From positions 1 to 64,000 of the forward strand of contig NZ_AROI01000027.1 of NCBI RefSeq assembly GCF_000410875.1: a stretch of 64,000 nt of DNA, read 5' to 3'. This stretch comes from Halopseudomonas pelagia CL-AP6. Its GTDB lineage: Bacteria > Pseudomonadota > Gammaproteobacteria > Pseudomonadales > Pseudomonadaceae. Within the stretch, counting starts at the first letter, position 1. Every line of letters begins with the position of its first letter. Under the pieces are notes generated by a model, which did no database searches, had not been told where the DNA came from, and worked only from the letters and a program-made list of their open reading frames with translations. Below, piece after piece: positions 48,348 to 56,518 of the stretch. The position numbers and the translations under genes were made by a program.

Positions 48348-49168
48348 TACTCAGTGACTCCCAGCATCCTGCCGAGCGCTTCCTGGCTGGGCACACCAGT
48401 CTGGCCCCGCCATTGTCCGCTCGTGTCCTTGAACAGCAGCCCTGGCGTCCCGCTGAAACCCGCCTCGGCCATCCACTGACCGTGTTGTTCGAGGGCCTGT
48501 TGAAGGTCGGCCGGGATCGGAGTGAGTTCAGAAATGCCGCGGCCGTCACCGCTTTTTCCGAAGTTTTCCTCAAACACCTGGAGCGCCGCGGCTCGATCCT
48601 CTGCGTTCATGATTGCTGCAGAAAGCCCCAGGCTGGACGGTTTGAGAAACCCGACCATGACCCAGTGCAACCTGACTTTCCCCTCCGCAACCCAATCCCT
48701 GGTTTGCTGCCAGAATTTGTGGCAAAAAATGCAGTTGGGATCCGCGAAGATATAGACCTCAGGGGCATCTTTACCGCCCTCGCTCACCAGATGGGGGTCC
48801 CGGGAGAGCTGCTCGGCAACCGACGCATACGTCGGCTTCGGTATATAACGAGCGGAATATTCGCTGGTCAGATCGTTGCCATCACTCTCCAGAAGTGCGC
48901 CGGAAAAAGTGAGGTCACCGAGACCATAGAGGATTCCGGTTTTCCCGTCGCCGGTCTTTACAACATAGCCGGTCACGCCCTCGGCTGGCGTGGAGAAGCG
49001 TTCAGTCACCGTAAAACCGATTCTCTCCTGCAGTGCCTTGATTCCCGGGTCCATTGGTGGTGACGCCGAGGCCAAGGCAGCGAATAAACTCAAAAAAAGT
49101 GCCATCGAAAGCTTATGGCAGAGCACGGTCATGCCGCGCACCGGGTATTCCAGATAGAATGACATCAC
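48347..49168 (-). CDS. dsbG: DsbG/DsbC-like periplasmic disulfide isomerase
   Basis: 273 aa with a signal peptide (LSMALFLSLFAALASA). A cystatin-like dimerisation domain is followed by a thioredoxin fold, active site FADPNCIFCHKFWQQ (CIFC), and GTPGLLFKD with the cis-Pro. It is the first gene of the operon dsbG-dsbD-dsbD(alpha)-sco-tlpA. The role is likely repair or reduction of oxidised thiols under metal stress. Confidence 0.88.
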   Translation of the reverse strand: MMSFYLEYPVRGMTVLCHKLSMALFLSLFAALASASPPMDPGIKALQERIGFTVTERFSTPAEGVTGYVVKTGDGKTGILYGLGDLTFSGALLESDGNDLTSEYSARYIPKPTYASVAEQLSRDPHLVSEGGKDAPEVYIFADPNCIFCHKFWQQTRDWVAEGKVRLHWVMVGFLKPSSLGLSAAIMNAEDRAAALQVFEENFGKSGDGRGISELTPIPADLQQALEQHGQWMAEAGFSGTPGLLFKDTSGQWRGQTGVPSQEALGRMLGVTE

Positions 49169-49294
49169 AGATACGTTCCCGTTTTCATGTATTCATCAGT
49201 CGATAAAATCACCAGCAAAGCTGCCTACGTGGTGGTCTACCGCGCAAGGCCAAACGACAGGCACTCGAAGCGAAAGCCTCTGGTAATCAAAGGT

Positions 49295-49624
49295 TCAGGA
49301 GACTGTTGAATACTTGGGAGGAAAAGGGTCTGGGCCAGAAAGTACACGGCCGGAATGAGAAGAATAGCCTTTCGGGCAGGGGGAAGATAACAGCACTACC
49401 GAGTCTCTAATTGCAGATTTCCCGACATGGGACGTTGAACACGGGCTACTGCAGCTGCCCTCGGCATTGAGCCCGGCGCAGTCATGCATCACCTGGGTGT
49501 CTGGCAACATGACACAAGCTTCGGCCATGGGTTCCGCCTCAAAAGAGGTCGCGGCAACTCCCTGTGCAACGGGGAGAAGAGCCACGAGCAGTAGTACTGC
49601 CAGTCCCATAAGCCGTGTGGTCAT
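49295..49624 (-). CDS. Small secreted Cys-containing protein
   Basis: 109 aa. A clear signal peptide (LMGLAVLLLVALLPVAQGVAA) precedes a short Cys-rich part (ACVMLPDTQVMHDCAG, GSCSSPCSTSHV). It lies upstream of dsbG on the same strand, separated by 126 bp. Such small periplasmic proteins are common in copper and silver resistance clusters. No specific family recognised. Confidence 0.6.
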   Translation of the reverse strand: MTTRLMGLAVLLLVALLPVAQGVAATSFEAEPMAEACVMLPDTQVMHDCAGLNAEGSCSSPCSTSHVGKSAIRDSVVLLSSPCPKGYSSHSGRVLSGPDPFPPKYSTVS

Positions 49625-49781
49625 CGCATTGATATCCTGATTACAGAACAGCTAAAACATCTTCCGCGTGGGAAGATAGTCGCCCACTTTAACCTACATT
49701 GGCGGAAGTGCAAACAGACACGCTCCATCACCGTATCCGCCAATGCTGCTACCAAGGTCAGATGATGCCGGCGCACATAAG

Positions 49782-49978
49782 TTCCCGAGCAGGCCGCTCA
49801 CAACATCCACATACACGAAGGGATCAGTGAAGATGAATTCGTGAAGATGCGCACCGAGCGTGACGCCACACTGGCAATGCCTCGGCTGCTCCTGCCCTCG
49901 GTCCAGGTCAACATGAATGCCGGCCGGGTGCCTTTCACCGAGGCTGATGGCCAAGTCTATCTCAACAGGAGCGAAGAC
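49782..49978 (+). pseudogene. C-terminal relic of an MBL-fold metallo-hydrolase
   Basis: The frame reads NIHIHEGISEDEFVKMRTER, then DATLAMPRLLLPSVQVNMNA, the tail of MBL-fold hydrolases of the rhodanese-linked persulfide dioxygenase kind. The zinc-binding THxHxDH part is missing. The frame runs on into the small membrane gene region. A complete relative is encoded on the opposite strand at 50320-51069. Confidence 0.65.
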
Positions 49979-49979
49979 T

Positions 49980-50102
49980 ATGATGGACGGAATGATGAAC
50001 GGCGGGGCAATGATGTGGGGCATGGGGCTGATAGGGCTTCTAGTCATTGTACTTCTTGGCTTCGGAATCGCGGCACTGGTGAAGTATCTGTTCAAAAAAT
50101 GA
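49980..50102 (+). CDS. 40-aa Met-rich single-helix membrane protein
   Basis: MMDGMMNGGAMMWGMGLIGL begins the protein; a hydrophobic helix (LIGLLVIVLLGFGIAALV) and the basic tail KYLFKK complete it. AGGAG lies 9 nt upstream. The Met-rich N-terminus suggests a periplasmic copper or silver contact, as in other tiny proteins of metal clusters. Inference only. Confidence 0.6.
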   Translation: MMDGMMNGGAMMWGMGLIGLLVIVLLGFGIAALVKYLFKK

Positions 50103-50319
50103 AGAGGCCAATGTTAGGAGGCTCGACATTGGATGGCTGACCAGGATGATAATCGCATTGATGCGGCCATGCTGAAGGAAACTCTACACCTGAGTGGGCA
50201 GGTAGGAATCTGAGGGCATGGCTGTAGTAGACTTCGCCCTCAGGCCTACGCCTTGAAACGGAACCCTTTGCAGTTAAGCTGGCCCTTGAGTCGGGCGCCG
50301 AATCGACCTCGGAGGATGG

Positions 50320-51069
50320 TTACCCCTGAGGGGTATGCGCCATCTGCTCGCAATACTGCTGTAATCGTTCAGGTAGATCCGTCGGGCATACGCCACACTC
50401 CTTGTTTCCCGGGACGGCATAGTCGATGAACTTGGGATAAGCGAGATTGAGCTTGTCCATGATCTCCCGAAACTCCTCCAGGCTTTTACCCTGACCCAGC
50501 CGGACGTTGCGATCTTTTTCCTGTCCAATTGTCGAAATCCGCCGCTGCTTGTAATCATGGGCGGGATAGACCAGATAGTCCTCTGGCAGGGTGAAAAGTT
50601 TTTCAGTCACGGACCGGTAAAGGGTATCGGTATTCCCGTTTTGAAAATCCGTTCTGCCACAACCTTCGATCAGAAGAGCGTCGCCGGTGAAAATACGGTC
50701 GTCCAGACGGTATGCGAAATGGCCATCGGTATGGCCCGGCGTGTGAATCGGCTGGAAGCTGAGCCGACCGACCTGAAAGGGCCTCCCCTCCTCAACTCCT
50801 ACGTCCGTGCAGGGCAGGCAATCCATGGCAGGCGCCGCGATTTTACTGCCCGCTTTCTGCTTTAGCTCGCGGGCGGAAGTGATGTGATCGGCGTGGATAT
50901 GGGTATCCAGAGTGTATTCCAGCTTGAGCCCCAGCTTTGATACCTCTGCCAGGTCGCGCTCGACCGAGTTGATAACCGGATCAATCAGGACCGCTCGTCC
51001 GGTTTCCTCGCAGCCCAGAAGATAGGTGTAAGTGCTGGATACGGGTTCATACAGTTGTCGAAAGATCAT
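50320..51069 (-). CDS. MBL-fold persulfide dioxygenase-like hydrolase (ETHE1/Blh type)
   Basis: 249 aa from the ATG at 51069 (MIFRQLYEPVSSTYTYLL), preferred over an upstream start. The iron/zinc site motif TLDTHIHADHIT, then TPGHTDGHFAY and FTGDALLIEGCGRTDFQ, are those of ETHE1-like enzymes. These oxidise glutathione persulfide to sulfite. In the context of metal and thiol stress it would clear reactive sulfur. Confidence 0.85.
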   Translation of the reverse strand: MIFRQLYEPVSSTYTYLLGCEETGRAVLIDPVINSVERDLAEVSKLGLKLEYTLDTHIHADHITSARELKQKAGSKIAAPAMDCLPCTDVGVEEGRPFQVGRLSFQPIHTPGHTDGHFAYRLDDRIFTGDALLIEGCGRTDFQNGNTDTLYRSVTEKLFTLPEDYLVYPAHDYKQRRISTIGQEKDRNVRLGQGKSLEEFREIMDKLNLAYPKFIDYAVPGNKECGVCPTDLPERLQQYCEQMAHTPQG

Positions 51070-51208
51070 GTGATGTCCCCTGTCTGCGTCGGCGCTTCCA
51101 TCCGCAAATGCTACCATCAACCTGCATGGGCAACCGGCTTGCTGTGTGCTTTATGAGAAAGAAGCTACGTATATCTGGGATAGGATCAAGCGTGCGACAG
51201 CGAAGACT

Positions 51209-51739
51209 CTAGCCGATTCCGCGGCGACGGCTGCCTGGCTGATGTCGTATTTCGGCCCAGATAAAGAGGGCAGCACCGAGGACGATCCATACGTCCGCCA
51301 GGTTGAACGATGGCCAGTGCCACTGGGCATAATGAAAATCGAGAAGATCCTCGACGTAGCCCAAGCGTAAGCGATCTGCGACATTGCCCAACGCACCGCC
51401 GAGGATAGCGCTGAGTGCGAGCCGATAACTCAGTACGCTCGGTGAACGCCAAAGCCAGTACACCAGTAACGTCGAGATAACCAAGGCCAGCCCGATGAAA
51501 AGCGGCTGCTGCCAACCGCCGGCATCCGCTAGAAAGCTGAACGCCGCCCCCGTATTGTGGCGGTGGACCCAATTGAAGAAGGGCGTGACCGATACACTTT
51601 CTCCATACATAAGCATGGTACTGGCAAGGTACTTGCTCGCCTGATCCGCCAGCAGTAACAGGAGCGAGAGCCACAGCCAGCGCATCGTTTTTCTCGGCTC
51701 GTGGGCTTTCTCTGCGAGCCAATTGCCATAAGTAGACAA
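51209..51739 (-). CDS. lspA: Lipoprotein signal peptidase II, metal-island copy 2
   Basis: 176 aa. Four helices with catalytic Asp residues in GNVADRLRLGYVEDLLDF and FNLADVWIVLG. It follows lnt by 52 bp on the same strand, so lnt-lspA is a transcription unit under the second MerR promoter. It differs clearly from copy 1 at 40126; both are probably resistance-island paralogues. Confidence 0.88.
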   Translation of the reverse strand: MSTYGNWLAEKAHEPRKTMRWLWLSLLLLLADQASKYLASTMLMYGESVSVTPFFNWVHRHNTGAAFSFLADAGGWQQPLFIGLALVISTLLVYWLWRSPSVLSYRLALSAILGGALGNVADRLRLGYVEDLLDFHYAQWHWPSFNLADVWIVLGAALFIWAEIRHQPGSRRRGIG

Positions 51740-51791
51740 ATTCCTTCCTCCTCACCCAATTGAAAATCTGCTCGCTATAGAGTGGCGGGCG

Positions 51792-53285
51792 TCATGTACC
51801 CAGCCGATGATACTGGCGAATTCGAAGAAGCAGGAGCAAGCCGAGTCCGAGTGCGATCACACCAAGGACAGGCCAATCCCTCCAGCGCACATAAGGGGTC
51901 GCACCAGTTCGCGGTGTCACCTCGACGCTGAGGCTGGCTACGCGGAACTGAGGAGCGCGCTTGAGGATCTTTCCCTCGTAGCTGACAGCTGCTGTGATAC
52001 CCGTGTTCGTGGCTCGCAGTAGGTCACGTCCGGTTTCGATGGCACGCATGCGGGCCATCTGGAAATGCTGGAGAGGGCCGAGCGAGCTGCCGAACCAGGC
52101 ATCATTACTGACATTCACCAGCACCTGCGCTTCGGGCAGAAGTTCCGTGACTTCAGCACCAAAGACCGCCTCGTAGCAGATGAGTGCCCCTACGGGCACC
52201 CCGGCTGCATTCAGGACGTGCGCGTCCCGTCCCGGTGTAAAATCGGACATGGGCGCCCCGAGCACGTCGAGGGCCGAACCCAAAAACTCCCGAAACGGAA
52301 CATATTCACCGAAGGGCACCAGGTGGCGTTTGTAGTAGAAGCCTGAGGGATCGGAGAGGCTTACCACTGCATTATAGACGCGGCCATCCGCCTCGCGTAC
52401 CGGGACGCCAATCATTAACGATGTGCCTGCCTGATCGGCTAACGCCTCAAGCTCAGCAAGATATGCTTTGGCCTGGTCATGCCACATCGGGATTGCCGCT
52501 TCTGGCCAGATCACGATATCGGCTCCGAGATGCTGCGCGGTAAGCGCCTGATAGCGCTCAAGTGTGATGTCCCGGTATCTCGGGTCCCATTTCTTGTCTT
52601 GCGCGATGTTTCCTTGCAAGAGGACGACATCGATCGGGTCAGCGGCTGGCTGCGTCCATTCACGATCCAGCAGTTGCAAGCCGGCGAGGGTAGCGACTAA
52701 CACGGCACCGACTACCGCAGCACGGCGCAGGCTTGGGCCTAAGATAACCCACGCAAGACCGCCGGCGAACAGTGCCACCAGAAAACTCACGCCAAGCACA
52801 CCAAAGACAGGAGCGATAGTGGCGAGTGTGGTGTCGGTCTGGCTGTAGCCGATAAAGAGCCAGGGAAAGCCGGTCAAGAACCAGGTGCGCATCCATTCAC
52901 TCAGCACCCATGCCGCAGGTAGCCCTAGCCAGAGTGCCATTGCATCCATCTCAGGGCGCAGGCAGCGCACGAGGTACGCGACGCCCCATGGAAAGAGGGC
53001 GAGCAGCGAGACAAAGGCCGCCGTGACTAACACCGCCACCACGGGGCCATTGCCGTACTGGCTAATGCTGATAAAGACCCAGGAGACACCCACGCCGAAG
53101 TAGCCAAGGCCAAAGAGGTAGGCCGACCACAGCGCCTGACGCCTTGAAGACTGCGCGGTCAGGACAAAAAATGTTGCCAGAGCGATCACCGCAAGCCATG
53201 CCCAGCCCACAGGGGCAAAGGCAAGCGGCATGGCGCCTCCGGCAAGTAGAGATATCCCCCTTGTTAGAAGCGCCTTGTGGCGCAT
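51792..53285 (-). CDS. lnt: Apolipoprotein N-acyltransferase
   Basis: About 497 aa from the ATG at 53285; a TTG at 53345 would add 20 residues. An N-terminal membrane domain is followed by a nitrilase-fold domain with the Glu-Lys-Cys triad in IWPEAAIPMW, YYKRHLVPFGEYVPFR and LICYEAVFG. Lnt adds the third acyl chain to lipoproteins. Here it replaces the cation transporter found in module 1, giving the island both lipoprotein-processing steps. Confidence 0.92.
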   Translation of the reverse strand: MRHKALLTRGISLLAGGAMPLAFAPVGWAWLAVIALATFFVLTAQSSRRQALWSAYLFGLGYFGVGVSWVFISISQYGNGPVVAVLVTAAFVSLLALFPWGVAYLVRCLRPEMDAMALWLGLPAAWVLSEWMRTWFLTGFPWLFIGYSQTDTTLATIAPVFGVLGVSFLVALFAGGLAWVILGPSLRRAAVVGAVLVATLAGLQLLDREWTQPAADPIDVVLLQGNIAQDKKWDPRYRDITLERYQALTAQHLGADIVIWPEAAIPMWHDQAKAYLAELEALADQAGTSLMIGVPVREADGRVYNAVVSLSDPSGFYYKRHLVPFGEYVPFREFLGSALDVLGAPMSDFTPGRDAHVLNAAGVPVGALICYEAVFGAEVTELLPEAQVLVNVSNDAWFGSSLGPLQHFQMARMRAIETGRDLLRATNTGITAAVSYEGKILKRAPQFRVASLSVEVTPRTGATPYVRWRDWPVLGVIALGLGLLLLLRIRQYHRLGT

Positions 53286-53384
53286 GCCCGTGGAGGGTAG
53301 CGCGTACTTATCACCCAATGCTCTCGCCTCCGAAGCCAGTATCAACCCTGTGGCTCATGCTTTTTTGCTCCGCTCAATTCAGTC

Positions 53385-53421
53385 CGCAGCCACAGGGGCC
53401 ATCACAAGATTTACTCATGAC
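53385..53421 (-). pseudogene. Stub of a second cation transporter gene
   Basis: From the ATG at 53419-53421 the frame reads MSKSCDGPCGCGLN and then a stop. The first residues match the start of the module 1 transporter (MSKSCEDACGCD). Everything after is replaced by the lnt gene. The dicysteine-rich 14-mer could be translated but is more likely a scar. Confidence 0.6.
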
Positions 53422-53458
53422 ACGGCTCCACTTGAACAATATGGTGTTACCATTCAAA

Positions 53459-53479
53459 ACCATATAGTAGCTATAAGGT
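53459..53479. promoter_or_regulatory. MerR-type operator and promoter, module 2
   Basis: Dyad arms ACCATATAG (53459-53467) and CTATAAGGT (53471-53479), nearly identical to module 1. On the minus strand TTGACC (53482-53477) is the -35 box. It would drive the transporter stub and the lnt-lspA unit. The -10 region differs from module 1. Confidence 0.8.
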
Positions 53480-53513
53480 CAACAGGGTAGAGAATACGTT
53501 GAGGAGAAGCATG

Positions 53514-53915
53514 ATGCGCATTGGACAGTTGGCACGGTCAGTAGGGGTCGATACTCAGACTGTCCGATTCTACGAACGGGAGGGCTTGTTGCCACCGCCA
53601 GATCGGCAGGAAAACGGTTACCGTGTCTATACCGAGAAGCATGGTGAGCGACTGGCTTTCATCCGTCGCTGCAGGATCCTCAACTTGTCACTGGCTGAAA
53701 TTCAAGAATTACAGCACTATCAGGGCGCGCCCCATCAGCCTTGCAGGGCCATCAACGCCTTACTTGATGATCACATCGCTCATGTACGGTCTCAGATAAC
53801 CGATCTGCAGGTATTGGAGAAACAACTCGTGTCGCTGCGAGCGAGTTGTAACGATGATCGGGAAATTGAGGCCTGTGGGGTTCTCGAAGGACTCAGCGAA
53901 GGGAGCGTGCAGTAG
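53514..53915 (+). CDS. cadR: CadR/PbrR-type MerR regulator, copy 2
   Basis: 133 aa from MRIGQLARSVGVDTQTVRFYE, with GAGGAG upstream. Only a handful of residues differ from copy 1, and the sensing cysteines are kept. Identity extends past the stop (TAGTAGCCTGAAGCA), then ends abruptly. Copies 1 and 2 are direct repeats 11.9 kb apart. Confidence 0.92.
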   Translation: MRIGQLARSVGVDTQTVRFYEREGLLPPPDRQENGYRVYTEKHGERLAFIRRCRILNLSLAEIQELQHYQGAPHQPCRAINALLDDHIAHVRSQITDLQVLEKQLVSLRASCNDDREIEACGVLEGLSEGSVQ

Positions 53916-53961
53916 TAGCCTGAAGCATTAACCACCCGCTTTTTCCCTTGCGTGAACCCAG

Positions 53962-54360
53962 TCAGTCCGGAACCCCGGCAATGGCCCGGGTCATCAAGTC
54001 CACCATGGCTGGACTGTCCCATTCCGCAGTACCAACCAGGCGGCCAATTTCACGACCGTCATGGTCAATCAGCAGCGTTGTAGGAACACCTTCTATGCCC
54101 AGTGTTGAGGTCGCCAGTGTGGACGGATCAATATACTTGCGAAGGTGCTGGATGCCTGTTTCCAGGTAGAATTTTTCGACAACGCTGATGCCTGCGTGGT
54201 CAACAGACAGCGCGACCACTTCAAATTGCTCGCCGCCCAGTTGAGCCTGAAGTGAGTCCAGCGTCGGCATTTCCTCACGCCAGGGCAGGCACCAGGTCGC
54301 TCAGATATTGAGCAAAATCGCCCTGCCCTGAAAATCAGCCAGTGTCAGGGGCTCGCCGTC
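53962..54360 (-). pseudogene. Second TlpA-like copy, truncated and with nonsense and active-site changes
   Basis: Homologous to 45173-45748. At 54301-54303 a TGA replaces the Trp codon of NIWATW, and the second active-site Cys has become Trp (WCLPW). The 5' part ends at about 54360, where unrelated sequence begins. The C-terminal part is clean (STLGIEGVPTTLLIDHDGRE). Its lesions differ from those of the other copy. Confidence 0.85.
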
Positions 54361-54767
54361 CTATTAGTTAGTTAGCTCTATGCTATTTCCCTACCCAAGG
54401 AGTAATCATTAGGCCAGTGAGGTTGCTCCTCCATATAGACCTGACATCAACCAGATAATCCGCTGTAGTGAGGGGTTGGTTGCGGCCTTGTGTTACGAAC
54501 CAATCAACCAAAAAATCCGGGTACCCGTTTATCCCATGCAGCTGGCAACCTGGCTAGAAAGCGGACTTGTAATGGCTCTGCATTGCTTCAAATGGTCAGT
54601 AGCTTGGCCGAACTGATTGATTCTCGCCGATGCTGAATGCCTATTGACAGTTGTCAATGCCATTCCAAAAGAGGGCATCAAAATATAGAAGGGTAACCTC
54701 ATGTTCTAAAATAAATTTTTGACTAAACATTGCGTATTGATAAGACATAAGACATGGGAAAAGGGCT
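54361..54767. other. Non-coding end of the metal block
   Basis: About 400 bp without a recognisable gene. A near-palindrome ATTGACAGTTGTCAAT lies at 54643-54658. Close to the umuD junction are short direct repeats (ATAAGACATAAGACAT). The inward sequence CCCATGTCTTAT here resembles CCCATATCTTGT inside the other junction near 34659, a possible but weak terminal inverted repeat. Confidence 0.4.
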
Positions 54768-54859
54768 GGGCTGGGAAAGCCGGCTGAAACAAGGGCATCG
54801 AAGCAGCTGATGAGCTGACCGGAAGGCATCACCGTGCCGATAAAGACTGCGTTTGACAT
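54768..54859 (-). pseudogene. umuD: umuD 5' fragment
   Basis: From the ATG at 54859 the frame reads MSNAVFIGTVMPSGQLISCF, then DALVSAGFPSPAL, the N-terminal arm of UmuD/RulA with its Ala-Gly cleavage site (SAG-FPSPA). After ...SPAL the sequence turns non-homologous (FPCLMSYQ). The missing C-terminal part, beginning DHMEQKIS, is at 34287-34640 on the same strand. A LexA box lies 15 bp upstream of the ATG. Confidence 0.8.
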
Positions 54860-54873
54860 GGGAACCTCAAAAG

Positions 54874-54889
54874 CTGTGTATATATACAG
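54874..54889. promoter_or_regulatory. LexA (SOS) box
   Basis: CTGTGTATATATACAG fits the gammaproteobacterial LexA consensus CTG-N10-CAG with an alternating TA core. It is placed for control of umuD (start 54859) and could also affect the divergent gene starting at 55006. Confidence 0.9.
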
Positions 54890-55005
54890 TAATTGGCTTG
54901 GGTCGATCACGCAATGGCTGAAATGTTTCTAGCGACGCAGGTTGACGTCTGGCCTGATAAGATCAAAGCAGGCACGGCAGGATCGACAGGAAGAGGTAGG
55001 CCAGG

Positions 55006-56040
55006 GTGGGTTTCTTTAATCTCGGCAAAAAAGATCAATACGGTAATCAAGCCCGTATCGAGCATCGCGGCAAGCATCTGCGGGTCGGTCGTACCGGTGG
55101 GGTATCGTTGCGAGCGCAAGCCAAGGCTGCAGGCATGAATGTCACAGCCAACAGCAAGCATGGCCTACGTGTGTCAGGCAGAGTGGCCAAGGGTACACAG
55201 ATGGCCATGCAGAACGGTCGGTTTGTTTTGCGTGGTCGCTATGGCAGCGGCCCTACCAAGCTGAATATGTCCAAAAGCGGATTCACCGTCTCCAGTCGCA
55301 ATGAGCTGGGTACGTTCAACTGGGTAAAGCCCAATCGATCTTCAGCCAAGGTATTTGGTGTGCAGATGCGTGGCCGCAAGGCAGCGAATGCACAGATGGC
55401 ATTTATGTTCCTGAGCCTGGTAGCCGTCGCAGCCAGCGTGGCTTTCCGTTTAGTGGTGTTTTTGTTGGTCTGGGCTTGGCGCTTATTGGTTATGGGCTGG
55501 CAGTTGCTCATGCTGATCCCTTATGGCTGGGAGCAGCTCAAGCGCATTATCACCAGCTGGCGTATCCAGCGTATGCGTAACCAGCTGCCTGGTGATTTGC
55601 TTGATACCTTGGGCTCTTGGGATGCCACGCGCCTGGTCGCTGCATTAGCACTTGCAACGCATGGCTGGGGTCGTGGCCAACTGCTGAGTAAGGCACGGGA
55701 TGAGCTGCAGGCGCAGTTAACAAGTCAAGACGCTGAGCTACTCATACTGGCTACAAGGAATCAGCTCGCCCAGGTTGAGAAGGCGCTCGATAGTGTCAAT
55801 GCCTGTGTTGATGACAAAAAGCAGCCTTTGGCCCAACTGGCTATTGTGGCTGAGTTAGGAACATTGTTCAGGAGATCGCACCATCAGATCCCGCCTGCAG
55901 AGCTGTTGCTACAGCTTGATGAGCTGCTTGTCAGGCTGGGGCCAAAAACTCAGTATCAGGAACAGATGCTGACAGTATTAGCTGATGCTTTCGGTCTGCG
56001 GCTGGTCGAGTCGGGTGCAACTGCTCTAGAAGGAGCTTGA
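55006..56040 (+). CDS. Unknown protein with DUF4236-like N-terminus and two membrane helices
   Basis: 344 aa from a GTG with the strong ribosome-binding site AGAGGTAGG. Short strand-rich repeats (GRTGGVSLRAQAK, KLNMSKSGFTVSSR) resemble DUF4236-type folds. Two adjacent hydrophobic helices follow at about 125-175 (MAFMFLSLVAVAASVAFRLV, LVVFLLVWAWRLLVMGWQLL). The C-terminal half is helical. Function unknown. It is the first of three close genes facing away from the SOS box. Confidence 0.6.
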   Translation: MGFFNLGKKDQYGNQARIEHRGKHLRVGRTGGVSLRAQAKAAGMNVTANSKHGLRVSGRVAKGTQMAMQNGRFVLRGRYGSGPTKLNMSKSGFTVSSRNELGTFNWVKPNRSSAKVFGVQMRGRKAANAQMAFMFLSLVAVAASVAFRLVVFLLVWAWRLLVMGWQLLMLIPYGWEQLKRIITSWRIQRMRNQLPGDLLDTLGSWDATRLVAALALATHGWGRGQLLSKARDELQAQLTSQDAELLILATRNQLAQVEKALDSVNACVDDKKQPLAQLAIVAELGTLFRRSHHQIPPAELLLQLDELLVRLGPKTQYQEQMLTVLADAFGLRLVESGATALEGA

Positions 56041-56044
56041 GCTC

Positions 56045-56494
56045 ATGGAAGACAAGCCGGAATTGATCCAGTGCCCAAAGTGCTCTGAAAATGTGGCCGA
56101 ACATAACCTCAAAAGGCATCTGAGACGTGTTCATAGTCCAGAAGCGGAACGTGAGCGCGTCAAGAAAAAGGCTGATCTAGCTGTTGCCGAAGCAGCTGAG
56201 CTTCGTGCCAAGCGAGAGGCTGAGTTGCTACTGTCTTGCCTTATCTGTAAGACCAGTGTGAAAAAAAAGAACCTGGCAAAACATGCTCGTATCAAGCATG
56301 GCCTCATGCTGACGTCCGCACAGGCAAAAGGTGAGCCTGAACCGACCAGCAGATTTCGGAGCGCTCGTGAAAGAGAAGCATTCTTCAGAGCCAGGTTGGG
56401 ACCGCAGCTCGAGGAGGAAAGCCATGACGCTTTTGAGCGCGGGCGCATTGTGTATGGTGGTGCTTTCGAGCTTGGCAAAAGCCGGAAGCATTGA
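56045..56494 (+). CDS. Protein with two zinc-finger-like motifs
   Basis: 149 aa. Two C-x2-C...H-x4-H units: IQCPKCSENVAEHNLKRHLRRVH and LSCLICKTSVKKKNLAKHARIKH, joined by a charged helix (AERERVKKKADLAVAEAAELRAKREAE). These are classical C2H2-type fingers, uncommon in bacteria. They suggest nucleic acid or protein binding. GAAGGAG before the ATG; the gene follows its neighbour after 4 nt. Confidence 0.65.
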   Translation: MEDKPELIQCPKCSENVAEHNLKRHLRRVHSPEAERERVKKKADLAVAEAAELRAKREAELLLSCLICKTSVKKKNLAKHARIKHGLMLTSAQAKGEPEPTSRFRSAREREAFFRARLGPQLEEESHDAFERGRIVYGGAFELGKSRKH

Positions 56495-56518
56495 CGGGTT
56501 CAAAGGGGGGAGTTTGCC

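Noticed and set aside
49694..50095. Minus-strand open frame of 133 codons
   Set aside because: It runs opposite to a recognisable MBL-hydrolase tail and the 40-aa membrane protein, and has no family character.
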